Assembly (NCBI RefSeq): GCF_002741015.1
Contig: NZ_CP016618.1
Location: 372,001-436,000 of the forward strand
DNA: 64,000 bases
Direction: 5' to 3'
Origin: Microvirga ossetica
GTDB lineage: Bacteria; Pseudomonadota; Alphaproteobacteria; Rhizobiales; Beijerinckiaceae
In this document: one piece after another, positions 17,369-27,160 of the stretch
How the letters are laid out: the number at the start of each line of letters is the position of its first letter
How positions within the stretch are numbered: position 1 is the stretch's first letter
Position numbers and translations under genes: made by a program
Notes under the pieces: generated by a model
Databases searched by the model: none
Told to the model about the DNA's origin: nothing
Seen by the model: only the letters and a program-made list of their open reading frames with translations

Positions 17369-17790
17369 CTACTCGATCAACTCCTCGGCTTGGGCAAGGA
17401 GTGTCGGTGGGACGGTAACCCCGAGTGCCTTGGCGGTTTTCAGGTTGATCACCAGCTGGAACACCATCGGTGCTTGCACTGGCAGCTCACTCGGGCGAGC
17501 GCCCCGCAGGACCCGATCCGCGTAGGACGCCGCTCGTCGATATATGTCCGGGACATCAAATCTGTAGGATATGAGCCCGCCCTCGTTCGCGAAGAGCCGA
17601 TTCGTATCGATGGCTGGCACATGGTGCTGAGCGGTCATTTGGATGATCAGTTCACGATGATCGACCAGAAACGTGTCCGGCATGGCTGCGAGCCCACCAT
17701 TGGCTTGGCCAGCCGCGCTGATCGCCTGGCGCATCGTGCCAAGTCCCAGCCCATATCCGAACGCCTGGGCCGTCGGCGCTCCGATCGGTC
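17369..17790 (-). pseudogene. ABC_sub_bind-type substrate-binding protein, C-terminal fragment
   Basis: The minus frame encodes GAPTAQAFGYGLGLG, AAMPDTFLVDHRELIIQ, RLFANEGGLISYRFDVPDIY and ADRVLRGARPSELPVQAP, then VINLKTAKALGVTVPP. This is the C-terminal third of PF04392-type proteins, as in the intact gene at 39373-40380 (GGTKPSELPFEQP). An in-frame TGA at about 17790 closes the frame upstream, and the N-terminal two thirds are missing. Confidence 0.75.
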
Positions 17791-17893
17791 AGTCTGCGCA
17801 CCGCCGCCCCAGGCTCCGTCTCACCCAGGCTCTGACTGCGAGTTCTACTTTGCGCGCGTAGCGACATTTCACCTTGGTTGCCACATTGCGACC

Positions 17894-18235
17894 TCAGTCG
17901 CGATCTGTCGCCTCAACACACTCACCATCCTGAAGGTCATGAAAGCTGAGGCGCACCTTCGCAATGTGGCGGATCCGATCAGACGGGGCGCCCAGGCCGA
18001 AGGTTGGATTCATCTCGCCCATCATGCAGTCAGCGCTTTCGGCCACTTTGAGTTGGACCCGGCGGTGACGCAGGTGCGCCTCGAATTCATGGATCGCCAG
18101 CAGGGTTAGAGCGTCGACATCGACATCAATGCGGCAGACACGTGTGCCGTCGCAGCCGGCGGCGATCTGCGCCTCGTGCAGCAGGGGAGCAAGCGCCGTG
18201 GGCCATTCAACGACTGGGGCCTCACGGAGCGACAT
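17894..18235 (-). CDS. Hypothetical protein
   Basis: A 113-residue frame from ATG 18235 with a weak GAGGGTG upstream. It contains VVEWPTALAPLLHEAQ, VDVDALTLLAIHEFEAHL and RHIAKVRLSFHDLQDGE. Amphipathic composition suggests a real soluble protein, but I recognise no domain. Nearby genes are remnants, so it could also be a fragment of a larger gene. Confidence 0.4.
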   Translation of the reverse strand: MSLREAPVVEWPTALAPLLHEAQIAAGCDGTRVCRIDVDVDALTLLAIHEFEAHLRHRRVQLKVAESADCMMGEMNPTFGLGAPSDRIRHIAKVRLSFHDLQDGECVEATDRD

Positions 18236-18377
18236 GGAGCACCCTCACCTAATACGTTGCCCTCTAGCCAAGCCTCATATGGTTAAGCGAGAGCCAAGCT
18301 TACGGGTTCAATATACAGCGTTCCGCAGAATTTGCAGTAGGTTTGACATGCGGTAGGTTTGAGCCGCGCATGAGGAT

Positions 18378-18665
18378 CTACAGCCAAGGAGGCGGCTCCA
18401 TGTCGAGTTCGTTGGCTGCGATGGCTGCGAACAGGTTCATGGCCTGGCTCAAGGTATGGCCGGCGAGAACGGCGGGCTTGTTGATGGCCACGAGTGCCGC
18501 AGGCAGCTCCTCTTCCTCAAGTTTTTTCAGCGCTCGCTCCTGTTTTTTCTCGGTTTTGCTTTCCAGCACGAGCCGCCCCACATGCGCGGCGAGCTGGGCC
18601 AGCATTTCGTCGTCTGTGCGGGGGTTCTCGAACCGGAATGGCGGCGAAACAGGTCGTCTCTTCAT
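18378..18665 (-). CDS. Hypothetical protein with charged helix
   Basis: A 95-residue protein from ATG 18665 with GAGG upstream. It contains RTDDEMLAQLAAHVGRLVLE, a basic/acidic helix (SKTEKKQERALKKLEEEELP) and a C-terminal helix HTLSQAMNLFAAIAANELD. A coiled coil is likely. No family recognised. Confidence 0.55.
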   Translation of the reverse strand: MKRRPVSPPFRFENPRTDDEMLAQLAAHVGRLVLESKTEKKQERALKKLEEEELPAALVAINKPAVLAGHTLSQAMNLFAAIAANELDMEPPPWL

Positions 18666-18757
18666 CAGTCTGCCTCACAGGGCCTTGTGGCCTGTCACGT
18701 GAAAGCCTTTCACAGGCAATTGGAACCTGTCCAGAATCTGGCTCTGTCCTCCCTGGT

Positions 18758-18890
18758 TCAAGCGGTTCGGGAAGAATTCAGTTGCTCAAATGAATTCCTG
18801 AGCGCCGCGTTCGCCCAGACCACAAAAAGCCCGAGCCGTTTCAGGATCAGCCGCAGGTTATGTCCGGCAGCCACGAGCAGGGCTTCATCG
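18758..18890 (-). pseudogene. IS5-type transposase C-terminal remnant
   Basis: The minus frame reads DEALLVAAGHNLRLILKRLG, nearly the same as the C-terminus of the transposase at 15882-17210. It ends at a stop at 18758. The rest of the gene is absent. Confidence 0.65.
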
Positions 18891-18969
18891 CATGACCCGC
18901 TCTGCCCCGGGGGCTTTCCAGGGCAGCTTGCGCGGTCGACTGCTACGGGTGGATGCCCGGGTGGGTCCG

Positions 18970-19370
18970 CACGCTCGCGGTCAGCATGCTGTCCATGGAT
19001 GAGCCGGACCATACTCGCCTGCGTGGTATTGTCGACGAGGCCTATCGGCGCCGCGCCGTTCTCGACATGGAACCAAGGATCCTCGCGATTGCCGATGGCA
19101 GCTCGGCCGACTTGGTCGAGCTGAGCCGCCTGACCGGCACGCTCAGGCTGCTGCGGGTGGTCGCCAGCATCCGGCCGATGAAGCGATACTGGAGGGACGC
19201 TTGCAGGTGGCCCGCGACACAGGTGGTGAAGGCCTGATCGCGGACCTGGTCTGCGTTGAAAAGGAGGGCGGGCGCATCAGCGGCCAAGATATGGTGGCCA
19301 CGGTCTTTCTCCTCCTTGGTGCTGGATCCGAAACCACAACCCATCTGATCAGCGGATCAGGCCATGAACT
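18970..19370 (+). pseudogene. Cytochrome P450 remnant
   Basis: Pieces in successive frames resemble a bacterial P450: MLSMDEPDHTRLRGIVDEAY, then, after an internal deletion, LTGTLRLLRVVASIRPMKRY. After a frameshift near 19200 come LQVARDTGGEGLIADLV and the I-helix with its oxygen-activating Thr, LLLGAGSETTTHLISGS. The ExxR and haem-Cys regions are missing. Not functional. Confidence 0.7.
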
Positions 19371-19522
19371 CCTCAGGAGGCCTCGCCTGCGTGATTGTGT
19401 AGCCGATCCGTTCTACATCAGCGACGCTTCGAGCGAACGGGAACACACCGCGTTTGGAAGCCTTGGTAGTGAGACCGACAGCTCGTACAGTTTCCTGGGC
19501 AGTGCGCAAACCGGAGGCGCGC

Positions 19523-19780
19523 TTGGATATCACCGTGACATCAACAGACGATGGCAAGGCATGGAACCTGACGGACCTGCTCGGCCGTCCGATGGGCCGG
19601 ATCACTGAAGCATCCGCCGAGCAGTTCACAATCCACCCGGATGGCCATGCTCTGGAGACCATGGCCGGCATCGATCATCGACCGTTCGCTTCCCTTGACG
19701 CTGCCTTGACGGCAATCGAGAAGCACACCCGGGGCGTCTGCCGGCACAATTCAGGCGAGGTTCGCCATGATCGAAAGTAG
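19523..19780 (+). CDS. Hypothetical small protein
   Basis: An 85-residue protein if started at TTG 19523, chosen because GGAGG (19512-19516) is 6 nt upstream. The frame is open further upstream but without a good start. It contains WNLTDLLGRPMGRITEASAE, FTIHPDGHALETMAGIDHRP and SLDAALTAIEKHTRGVC, which suggests a compact alpha/beta domain with a C-terminal helix. The function is unknown. Confidence 0.55.
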   Translation: MDITVTSTDDGKAWNLTDLLGRPMGRITEASAEQFTIHPDGHALETMAGIDHRPFASLDAALTAIEKHTRGVCRHNSGEVRHDRK

Positions 19781-20091
19781 CCCAAATCTCGCCCTGCTCG
19801 GTGGTTGAGCAGAGATCATGGGTCATCGGGTATCGACCTCTGCCGTGGCGCGGCAATGGTATTCCAGGTCCGACCGGTGTCCGAGCGAGCCACACCCCAG
19901 GCATCCCTCACTGCGCGCCGGCGTCATGCAAGGCATTTTGCTGCCACCAACGAGGCTGGGGCCAACCTGAAACCGCATTGACCCTGATTTCGGTGCCACT
20001 GCAGGATGGTGCCTGCTTCTTGTTGCCAGAGCATGGTTTTGCCATGGAGCCATCGCCTAATACGCCCGCACTTTTTGTAGGAGAGGGATCA

Positions 20092-20418
20092 ATGCGGTAT
20101 GGCACACTCGGCGCAGGTCTCGCCTTCACGATGGTAGCTCTTTCGGCTCAGGCCCAAGTACCGGCGGAAGTTGACGCCTGCCGTCTGTCGGGCCTGATTG
20201 CGCTGAAGGAACGGTCGCCCGCCATCAAGGACCTGACCTTTGACATCGACGGTCTGGCGATCTCCAAGGCTGAGACCAAGGTCGAGGATACCCCGGTTAA
20301 GATGGTCATCATGGGCGATGCCTACCTGCAACGCGAGAAGACCGACAAGCCGAACCGCTTCGTCTGCCTGATCGGCGAGAAGGGCAAGGTCCTGCTGACC
20401 TTCTTCACTGAGCAATAA
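20092..20418 (+). CDS. Secreted hypothetical protein
   Basis: A 108-residue protein from ATG 20092 with GGAGAGGG upstream. A signal peptide (residues 1-23, ending AQAQVPAEV) precedes a small domain with two Cys (DACRLSGLIALKE, FVCLIGEKGKVLLTFF). Its composition suggests a periplasmic beta-rich fold with one disulfide. No family recognised. Confidence 0.65.
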   Translation: MRYGTLGAGLAFTMVALSAQAQVPAEVDACRLSGLIALKERSPAIKDLTFDIDGLAISKAETKVEDTPVKMVIMGDAYLQREKTDKPNRFVCLIGEKGKVLLTFFTEQ

Positions 20419-20673
20419 GCGTAGAAAGGTTGGTCTGAGCCGGTGCCAAACTCAGCCGGTCGTCGGTGCAATGCAACTCCAGTGACGCCGTGGCACCGGG
20501 GGGCTAAGTCGTCAGAGAACATCCTGCTTCGGGCTTCTGCCAAGTGCGAAGCCTGCCTCCTGGTAACTGCTGCGATAGGTCTGATCACCATCCATAAGGG
20601 TGCGCTCTCCCGATTGACAGAAATGACGCCCAGAGAGCACCATTCCTGTCTCGGATGAATGAGGATGGTCATC

Positions 20674-21180
20674 ATGGACAGTTTCGACCACATCCTGAAC
20701 TGGAAGCTGAAACGAGGCTCGCACACCTTTCCTGGACAAGATGGCGGGACGTGCATCAACGAAGCGGCCGTTGTGGCTACTGGCTTCCCCTATCAAGCCG
20801 TGCGGTCCGTTCACGACATGCCGCCGTGTTTCTCGCGCCCGATCTGCGCACTGGCGATGCAGATGAACGATGAGGCTAGCGACGACGAGCGGCAGCAACT
20901 GCTGCCCTTCGTCACCCGTCTGGCCTGTGCCGACACGCTGGAAGTAGAGCGGGAGCGGGAAGCCTACATCGCGGCCCGTATGCGCTGGCGGCTTTCGTTC
21001 CAGAAGCGTCTTGAGATCCTCACTGGTGCGCTCGCGATCGGCCGACAGGCTGATGATCCGGCGCCAGAGGAGGTGAGGACGCGCATGGCTGGCATTCGGC
21101 ACTGTGCTGCTGCGCCAACGTCGGTGGACGATCATCCCGTGATCACGCACTTCCAAGGTTGGTTCGTTGGTATTTTCTAG
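20674..21180 (+). CDS. Conserved hypothetical protein
   Basis: A 168-residue protein. ATG 20674 is preferred because GAGG sits 8 nt upstream; other in-frame ATGs at 20659 and 20665 lack spacing. The N-terminal half reads FDHILNWKLKRGSHTFPGQD, GGTCINEAAVVATGFPYQAV and CFSRPICALAMQMND, a pattern I have the impression of seeing in Methylobacteriaceae unknowns. A charged helical part follows (EVEREREAYIAARMRWRLSF). The Cys residues may bind a metal. Function unknown. Confidence 0.6.
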   Translation: MDSFDHILNWKLKRGSHTFPGQDGGTCINEAAVVATGFPYQAVRSVHDMPPCFSRPICALAMQMNDEASDDERQQLLPFVTRLACADTLEVEREREAYIAARMRWRLSFQKRLEILTGALAIGRQADDPAPEEVRTRMAGIRHCAAAPTSVDDHPVITHFQGWFVGIF

Positions 21181-21819
21181 TCTCGAATCTGGAGTGGCGA
21201 TGGTCCACCCGGAACATGCCCTCTGCGTGACCTTTCCCAACGGGGCCGACAGGCCCGCTTGGGCTGGGTGCACCCCAGGTCGTCAATCCGTCGAAGGCCG
21301 CGAGTGGGAGCCTCCATCACGCGAGTAGCCCATCCGAATACCGATGGATGGAGGCAGAGCAGAGGCTGGAGAACGCCACGATGGTATTTCTTGGCCGTGG
21401 CCCACCTCTCCCTCACAGCAATCGGTGAAGGTGAGAAGAGTCCGTTGCCGCCTGGAGTCGTACGGGTCGAGGACCTTTTCTTCACCGCAGATACTGTCTT
21501 TGTCCTGGCGCTGCTGGTTGGCGCAATCGTCATCCTGATCCACAAGTACCGACGCCGGTGACCTTGCTCGTGCGGCAGGAGACCGCGCTCCAAGACTTAC
21601 CGCTCAGTACGAGGAGGGGAGAAGAAGAGACAGACGAGGCCTCTTACACGACAGTTATGCAAGTCAGTGGGACGTTCGTCTGATCGAACCCATCCAGACT
21701 ATGTAGGATGTGGCCCAGCTGATGGCCGAAATCGACACCGATAGCAGGTCGGCCATCGCCTTGCTCACTCATTGAGATGTCCTGGTTCAGCCCGAGAGCC
21801 TGTCACAGATAACTCCTGG
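21181..21819. other. Weakly coding stretch; possible small membrane protein ending at 21561
   Basis: A plus-strand frame ends at 21561 with PGVVRVEDLFFTADTVFVLA, LLVGAIVILIHKYRRR, one plausible membrane helix with a basic end. It has no convincing start or RBS. The rest shows nothing recognisable. Confidence 0.3.
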
Positions 21820-22345
21820 TCCGTCACGCTCACCTAACGGCTTGAACCGTTGCAGCCGCTCCTGCTTCAGCACATCCTCGGATTTTTGATGAACAGAGGT
21901 GTGCTCGCTACGAACCCCGATCAGGGTCGAGAGTGAAACATCCCTGGCTCGGTGCCTCTCCGCCACCGTCAGGCTACGCCGCTTCAGCACCAGGATGAGG
22001 CCGGCGAAGACCCGTTGACGGCGGCGAACAGGATGACGGGCACGCTCGCGATCGCCAGCCCATCCACGAGCCAGAGATGCTGTGCCGGCAACGGGGTCCG
22101 CGACAGTGTAGCCGTGATGAATGGCGGCAACGACAATCGTCAGAACGGCTGTTCCAACCGACCACAGGCTCACCTGGATCAGAGCAAACCGGCTCGCATC
22201 AAGAGCAGGGTGGCGCTCGAAGTAGACTTGGCTCCTGTCTTGATGGCTGAGCCAAAGAATAGCCGGCGTTCCACGGCCATGTTGCGCGCGTCGGCGTCTG
22301 CCCGGCGCGAGGCGGCCTCTGTGGCTGGATCATGAACCCAGCGCT
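21820..22345 (-). pseudogene. Remnant of a membrane protein gene
   Basis: Hydrophobic pieces in different minus frames (FALIQVSLWSVGTAVLTIVV, then LWLVDGLAIASVPVILFAAV) read as a two-helix membrane protein interrupted by frameshifts. I cannot name the family, and the call rests only on hydrophobic patterning. Confidence 0.3.
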
Positions 22346-22369
22346 GCCCTGACAGGGGCAGGCTTGCCG

Positions 22370-23173
22370 TCACGCTGCTGTTGGAGGTTCCCGGCGTGGG
22401 GCCGGCTGAAGATGCGTGCGCACTCCGGGTGCGGCGCCTTCCCTGGCGCCTAGCACCATCTCGGTGGCCCAGTTGAGCAGCAGCGAGGTGTAAGACTGCT
22501 GCCACGTCTCCTCGGAGAGGGCGTGATCCGCCCCCTCGATCACCCGGTAGGTCAGCGAGTGGGCGCCCTTGAGCGCGGTGAGATAGTTCTCGATCACCGG
22601 GTGCGGAATGATGTCGTCGTGCTCCGACTCCACAATCAGCGCGTCGCCACGGAACGCGGCACAGGCTGCCAGAGCCCGGTTCTGGTCAGGCGCCACCCGC
22701 CCGCGCCGGTAGTCGGCCAGACCGTACTTCTTCAACTGCTGCTTCGGCAGCGGCCAGTCTTCGTCCCGATACAGCGCTGGCACACGCAAGGCGAGCCAGC
22801 GCACCGGGCGCAAGGAGCTCAGGATCGCAGCCAGGTAACCGCCATAGCTGCTGCCCACCACCGCGATGGCCTCTTTATCGATGGCTTGGTGGCGGACCAG
22901 AGTGTCATAAGCTGAAAGCACGTCGCGCAGGTTGTCCTCGCGCGTGACGCTCTCCTTCTGCTCCCGGGTTTCTGCATGACCGCGAAGATCGACGGTGAGG
23001 CAGACACAGCCCAAAGCTGCGATCTCACGGGCGCGGGCCAGGTACTGCTCCTGGGTACCGCCCCAGCCATGCAGAAACAGCACTCCAGGCACAACCGTGG
23101 CCGGTGTGACCAGGGTGCCGGAAATCTGTTGACCGTCGACAGGAATGTCGATCCGCTCATCTCGTGTCGTCAT
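22370..23173 (-). CDS. Alpha/beta hydrolase (dienelactone hydrolase/peptidase S9-like)
   Basis: A 267-residue protein. ATG 23173 overlaps the end of the DUF3182 gene by 17 nt, implying coupled translation. The fold signatures are VLFLHGWGGTQEQYL (oxyanion region), VVGSSYGGYLAAIL (nucleophile elbow with Ser), IVESEHDDIIPH (acid) and EGADHALSEE (catalytic His). It is a cytoplasmic esterase or peptidase-like enzyme; the substrate is unknown. DUF3182 and this hydrolase form a two-gene operon. Confidence 0.8.
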   Translation of the reverse strand: MTTRDERIDIPVDGQQISGTLVTPATVVPGVLFLHGWGGTQEQYLARAREIAALGCVCLTVDLRGHAETREQKESVTREDNLRDVLSAYDTLVRHQAIDKEAIAVVGSSYGGYLAAILSSLRPVRWLALRVPALYRDEDWPLPKQQLKKYGLADYRRGRVAPDQNRALAACAAFRGDALIVESEHDDIIPHPVIENYLTALKGAHSLTYRVIEGADHALSEETWQQSYTSLLLNWATEMVLGAREGAAPGVRTHLQPAPRREPPTAA

Positions 23174-24266
23174 GAGCCTCAACCATCGTGTATTTGGTCA
23201 ACAATCCAACCCGCTCGTCGATCCCACGAAAGTAGACCGTTGCCTGGGGCGGTGGAGCGTGGCTCTCACCATAGATCTCGAAGGTGGATGCACGGACCAC
23301 CTGTACGACGGGATCGGCCCGAAAGGCTTCCAAGGCAGCCATCTCCGCCCCCGTGGCGCCACCCATGCGCCAGGACTGCTCCAGAACACCCGAGCGCCAC
23401 TGGCCGCGGGGGTTCATTCCCTGAGCCACATCATAGTTGCGCCGTGAGGCAAACATCCCGGGGAAGAGACTTGTCGCGGCATCGTAGACCCGGGCCTGCT
23501 CCACGGCGATGCGAATGCTTTCGGGGAGAGGAAGCCGGACCAGCGCATCAAAGTCGCCGCGCGCGACCACGAGGTCGGATCCGCCGTAGATCTCGTCTCC
23601 GGCATTGTCGGTCGTCAGGCGCTGGCTGCCGTAATACGTGGCTGTGAGATCTGCCACCCGCACCTGGCCGACGCTGTAGGTGGTCACAGCCGTGAGGTTC
23701 TCTTCCAGGACCAGCCCAGCATCGGCCAGTTCGGCCTCATCGATGCCGGCAAGAGCCTCCGTGAGCTCGCTCAGGCTCCGGATCACTCTCTGTCCGCGTC
23801 CAGCAGTCGCGTGGACTGGCTTGAGGCGAACCGGCCCGTTCTCCAGAAGACGTTCGCAGGCAGCATGAGCTTGCTCTGCCGTGAAGACAGAATACCCGTC
23901 AAGCACAGCGCTGTGGACCTGGTGAAGGAAGGTATCAGACCAGCCCTCGGGGGCAAGGACGTTCGGCTCGATCAGCGGATGAGTGATGGCTTTGGTGGCA
24001 ACGAACGGATACGGCACCACACCACCGAAGAGATCGCGCTCGCCCGCAATGCCAAGCTGGACTGTGTGCTCAAGGCCGATCAGCGTGTCGCTTGGGACGA
24101 AATAGACCTTGCCAGGGTAATGGGCGGAGCCGTCATATTCGCCCCCATAGGCAAAGCCTATCAGGGCAGCGAGCCGCTTGGCGACCATGGCCCGGGTGAT
24201 CCGCTCATGAGTATCGGAGAACCCACTTGTTTGAGGCGAGTATTCGACCACTACGTCGTGCGCCAA
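23157..24266 (-). CDS. DUF3182 family protein
   Basis: About 369 residues from a TTG at 24266; the frame is open further upstream to about 24380 without a better start, so the N-terminus is uncertain. Motifs: HERITRAMVAKRLAALIGF, GKVYFVPSDTLI, DLFGGVVPYPFVATKAITHP and RLKPVHATAGRGQRVI, then a Gly-rich segment. The middle looks ATP-grasp-like (Lys and Gly-rich loop in VRLKPVHATAGRGQ, LVLEENL), which is an inference. Function is unestablished. It is coupled to the downstream hydrolase. Confidence 0.75.
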   Translation of the reverse strand: MAHDVVVEYSPQTSGFSDTHERITRAMVAKRLAALIGFAYGGEYDGSAHYPGKVYFVPSDTLIGLEHTVQLGIAGERDLFGGVVPYPFVATKAITHPLIEPNVLAPEGWSDTFLHQVHSAVLDGYSVFTAEQAHAACERLLENGPVRLKPVHATAGRGQRVIRSLSELTEALAGIDEAELADAGLVLEENLTAVTTYSVGQVRVADLTATYYGSQRLTTDNAGDEIYGGSDLVVARGDFDALVRLPLPESIRIAVEQARVYDAATSLFPGMFASRRNYDVAQGMNPRGQWRSGVLEQSWRMGGATGAEMAALEAFRADPVVQVVRASTFEIYGESHAPPPQATVYFRGIDERVGLLTKYTMVEAHDDTR

Positions 24267-24538
24267 GCGATGTCCCCGTGCGAATGCCTTTGAGACCTGC
24301 CAAACCGGAATGGCAGAACCACCGAGGGAACCAAGCTCCTCACTGACCAGGAGTTCCAGCTTGCTGGCCGCGTCCTCCTACCCTGCTGTCTGTTCCTGCA
24401 CGCGGCGGACCTTCCATCGTCCTGCGGGAGCGGGGATCGCCGGAGTCGAAGCCCGTAGCCGCCCCGCACGCCGGGACCGGCCACTGACGAAAGCGGGGAC
24501 GTACCCTATGTGGATAGCGGACGTCCCGGTTGCCCAGC

Positions 24539-24799
24539 ATGGAGCCTCGCGTGACCTTCGTCGCCTTCAACGATCGGCTTTGGGATTTCGCCCTTGTCTC
24601 CGGCGGCGTATCGGTCGTCGCCACGATGAACGCACGCCGCTCCTGGCGGCAGTTCCAGGATGCCCTGAAGGCACCGCTCGCGTGGGACAATGGTGACGTG
24701 CCCTATCAGAGGGAATGGGACTTCAGGTTCTGGCGCACGATCAGAAGGGTGACGGCCGGGCTCTCGATTCTTCTCTCCATTCTGTGGCTCATTCCCTAG
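24539..24799 (+). CDS. Small hypothetical protein with C-terminal membrane helix
   Basis: An 86-residue frame from ATG 24539. It has VTFVAFNDRLWDFALVSGGV, a charged middle (RRSWRQFQDAL) and a hydrophobic end TAGLSILLSILWLIP. No strong RBS and no family recognised. It is convergent with the Kup gene. Confidence 0.4.
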   Translation: MEPRVTFVAFNDRLWDFALVSGGVSVVATMNARRSWRQFQDALKAPLAWDNGDVPYQREWDFRFWRTIRRVTAGLSILLSILWLIP

Positions 24800-24890
24800 G
24801 TGGCTCTGCCGAGCGATGGAATCCCAGTGACCGGGATTTAGCTCCGCAAGATCCAAGGGTCCCCGCGCCCCATGTGAGCCGTGCCCTCGG

Positions 24891-26801
24891 TCAAATCGTG
24901 ATGCGTGAGCCTACCTCGACCGCGCGATCCTCCGGGATGCAGAAGTGGTCCGACACGTCGCTGGCGGACTGTGCCATCGGGATGAAGATGTAGTCCTGCC
25001 ACAGCGGCAACCCGGACTGGGCCGACGCTTGCAGCGCCCGCCGCGACAGGAAGAACGAGACGTTGTCCACGTCGAAGTTCGCCGACCTGAGCGCGTTGGG
25101 CAGGTTCGGGCTTTCCATGAAGCCGAACCGCACCGTCACCCGCGAGAACCGGTCCGAGAGCTTCTCGACCGTGACGCGTCCCTCGTCCGGGAGGCGCGGC
25201 ACCTCCTCGGTCACCACGGTCAGAATGACGTTTTGCTCGTGCAGCACCTTGTTGTGCTTCATGTTGTGCAGCAGGGCGGCCGGCACGTCCTGGGCATTGC
25301 CCGTCAGGAACATAGCCGTCCCGGACACCCGCGGCGCCGAGCTGCTCTCGCACATGCGGATGAACTCGGACAGCGGCGGGCGGCCGCGGTGCGAGATCTC
25401 GGCCAGCAGGCGCGAGCCCTTGCGCCACACCCACATGAGGGTGAACAGCCCCGCACCGGTCATCAGCGGGAACCAGCCACCCTGCGGGATCTTGAGCGCG
25501 TTCGCTCCGAGGAAGATCAGCTCGATGGCAAAGAATGGCGCGATCACCAGCGCCGCGACGGCCGGGGACCAGCGCCAGAACTTCCAGGCCACGATGAACA
25601 GCAGGCACGAGGTGATGACCATGTCGCCGGTCACGGCGATGCCGTAGGCTGCCGCCAAGTTGCTCGACGTCCTGAAGAACACGACGAGCACGATGACCGC
25701 AGCCAGCAGCAGCCAGTTGATGTAGGGGATGTAGATCTGGCCCTTCTCGATCTCTGAGGTGCGCAGCACGCGGAAGCGCGGCAGCACGCCGAGCTGCATT
25801 GCCTGCTGCGAGATCGAGAATGCGCCAGTGATCACCGCCTGGCTGGCGATGATTGTCGCCACGGTGGCCAGGATCACCATCGGCAGCAGGGCCCAGGAGG
25901 GGTAGAGCAGGAAGAACGGATTCTCCAGGTGCTCCGGATGGGCGAGCAGCATGGCGCCTTGGCCAAGATAGTTGAGCGCCAGCGCCGGCAGGACGAAACC
26001 GAGCCATGCGGTGCGGATCGGGGAGCGGCCGAAATGGCCGAGATCGGCGTAGAGCGCCTCGGCCCCGGTCACGGACAGGAACACTGCGCCCAACGCAAAC
26101 AGGCCGGCCGTGCCGTGGTTGATGAGGAAGCTGAGGCCATGAAGCGGGTTGATCGCTCCGATGATCCCGGGATCATCCAGGATGTGCATCAGACCACCGA
26201 CCCCCATGACGGCGAACCAGAAGGCGGTGATCGGCCCGAAGAAGGTCGCCACGCTGGCCGTGCCGAACCGCTGGACGGCGAACAGGCCGATCAGGATCAC
26301 AAGGCTGAGCGGCACCACGTAGGGATCGAAGGCGGGGGTCACCAGCTTGAGACCCTCGAGCGCCGAGAGCACCGAGATGGCCGGGGTGATGATGGCATCG
26401 CCGTAGAACAGCGAGGCCCCCACCATGCCCAGGATGATGGTGAACCCGGTGCTGTGGCCAAGGGCACGTTGGGCCAGGGTCACGAGCGAGAGCGTCCCGC
26501 CCTCGCCGTTGTTGTCGGCCCACAGGACCAGGACGACGTACTTGAGGGTCACGATGATGATCAGTGCCCACAGGATCAGTGAGACCACCCCGACCACCAT
26601 CTCGCGGGTCAGAGCACCGGGACCTGCATGGCCTGTCGCGGCCGCGAGGCTTTCCTTGAGGGCATAGAGCGGGCTGGTGCCGATATCGCCATAGACGACG
26701 CCGATGGAGCCGAGGGTCAGGGCCCAGAAAGAGGTCGGCGCGGCGTGCCCGTGCTCGGCAGGGCCGACACCCACCCGTTCGCTGATCCCGGTCGCGGCCA
26801 T
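24891..26801 (-). CDS. kup: Kup-type potassium uptake permease
   Basis: A 636-residue protein from ATG 26801 with GGGAGGG upstream (an in-frame GTG lies 12 nt further out). The KUP signature is at the N-terminus: LTLGSIGVVYGDIGTSPLYA. About twelve membrane helices fill residues 30-460, including GASLFYGDAIITPAISVLSA and AVFLSVTGAEALYADLGHFG. A cytoplasmic C-terminal domain of about 170 residues follows. It imports K+ with H+, mainly under osmotic or acid stress. It appears intact and monocistronic. Confidence 0.93.
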   Translation of the reverse strand: MAATGISERVGVGPAEHGHAAPTSFWALTLGSIGVVYGDIGTSPLYALKESLAAATGHAGPGALTREMVVGVVSLILWALIIIVTLKYVVLVLWADNNGEGGTLSLVTLAQRALGHSTGFTIILGMVGASLFYGDAIITPAISVLSALEGLKLVTPAFDPYVVPLSLVILIGLFAVQRFGTASVATFFGPITAFWFAVMGVGGLMHILDDPGIIGAINPLHGLSFLINHGTAGLFALGAVFLSVTGAEALYADLGHFGRSPIRTAWLGFVLPALALNYLGQGAMLLAHPEHLENPFFLLYPSWALLPMVILATVATIIASQAVITGAFSISQQAMQLGVLPRFRVLRTSEIEKGQIYIPYINWLLLAAVIVLVVFFRTSSNLAAAYGIAVTGDMVITSCLLFIVAWKFWRWSPAVAALVIAPFFAIELIFLGANALKIPQGGWFPLMTGAGLFTLMWVWRKGSRLLAEISHRGRPPLSEFIRMCESSSAPRVSGTAMFLTGNAQDVPAALLHNMKHNKVLHEQNVILTVVTEEVPRLPDEGRVTVEKLSDRFSRVTVRFGFMESPNLPNALRSANFDVDNVSFFLSRRALQASAQSGLPLWQDYIFIPMAQSASDVSDHFCIPEDRAVEVGSRITI

Positions 26802-27160
26802 GAACCCTCCCACCTCTTCAGCAGGGAATAGGCTCCCCCCGGCTCAACGTGGCGGCGCGGCGGAGGGTTTCACGACCGGAGGGGCTCCGGCCGCGCTGCC
26901 GGCTCGGGTAGGTCGGATGGGGAGCTTGTGGTAATGGCCTGCAGGTTGGCGTAGGTCACTTGCAATGGTCACTTTTGGTCTCCGCTCGCCTCGTCCCGTG
27001 CAATCCTCACCTGAGACGGGACGCGCGAGCTTTTCAAGGCATGCCAGGAGCGGCAGGCCCTTTCTGGAGATGATTGGGCCTTATCTCTGGTCCGCTGCCG
27101 CCGTTATCGCAGCGGCAGGGACAGACCGTATGTTCGTTGCCGGCGGAGGTGGCTCGTCCT
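26802..27160. other. Intergenic stretch between kup and recombinase element
   Basis: About 360 nt, no gene recognised. It presumably holds the kup promoter. Confidence 0.4.

Noticed and set aside
25929..26582. Long plus-strand open frame opposite kup
   Set aside because: It is antisense to a clear Kup coding sequence and is rich in Gln, Asp, Arg and His, typical of a shadow frame in high-GC DNA.
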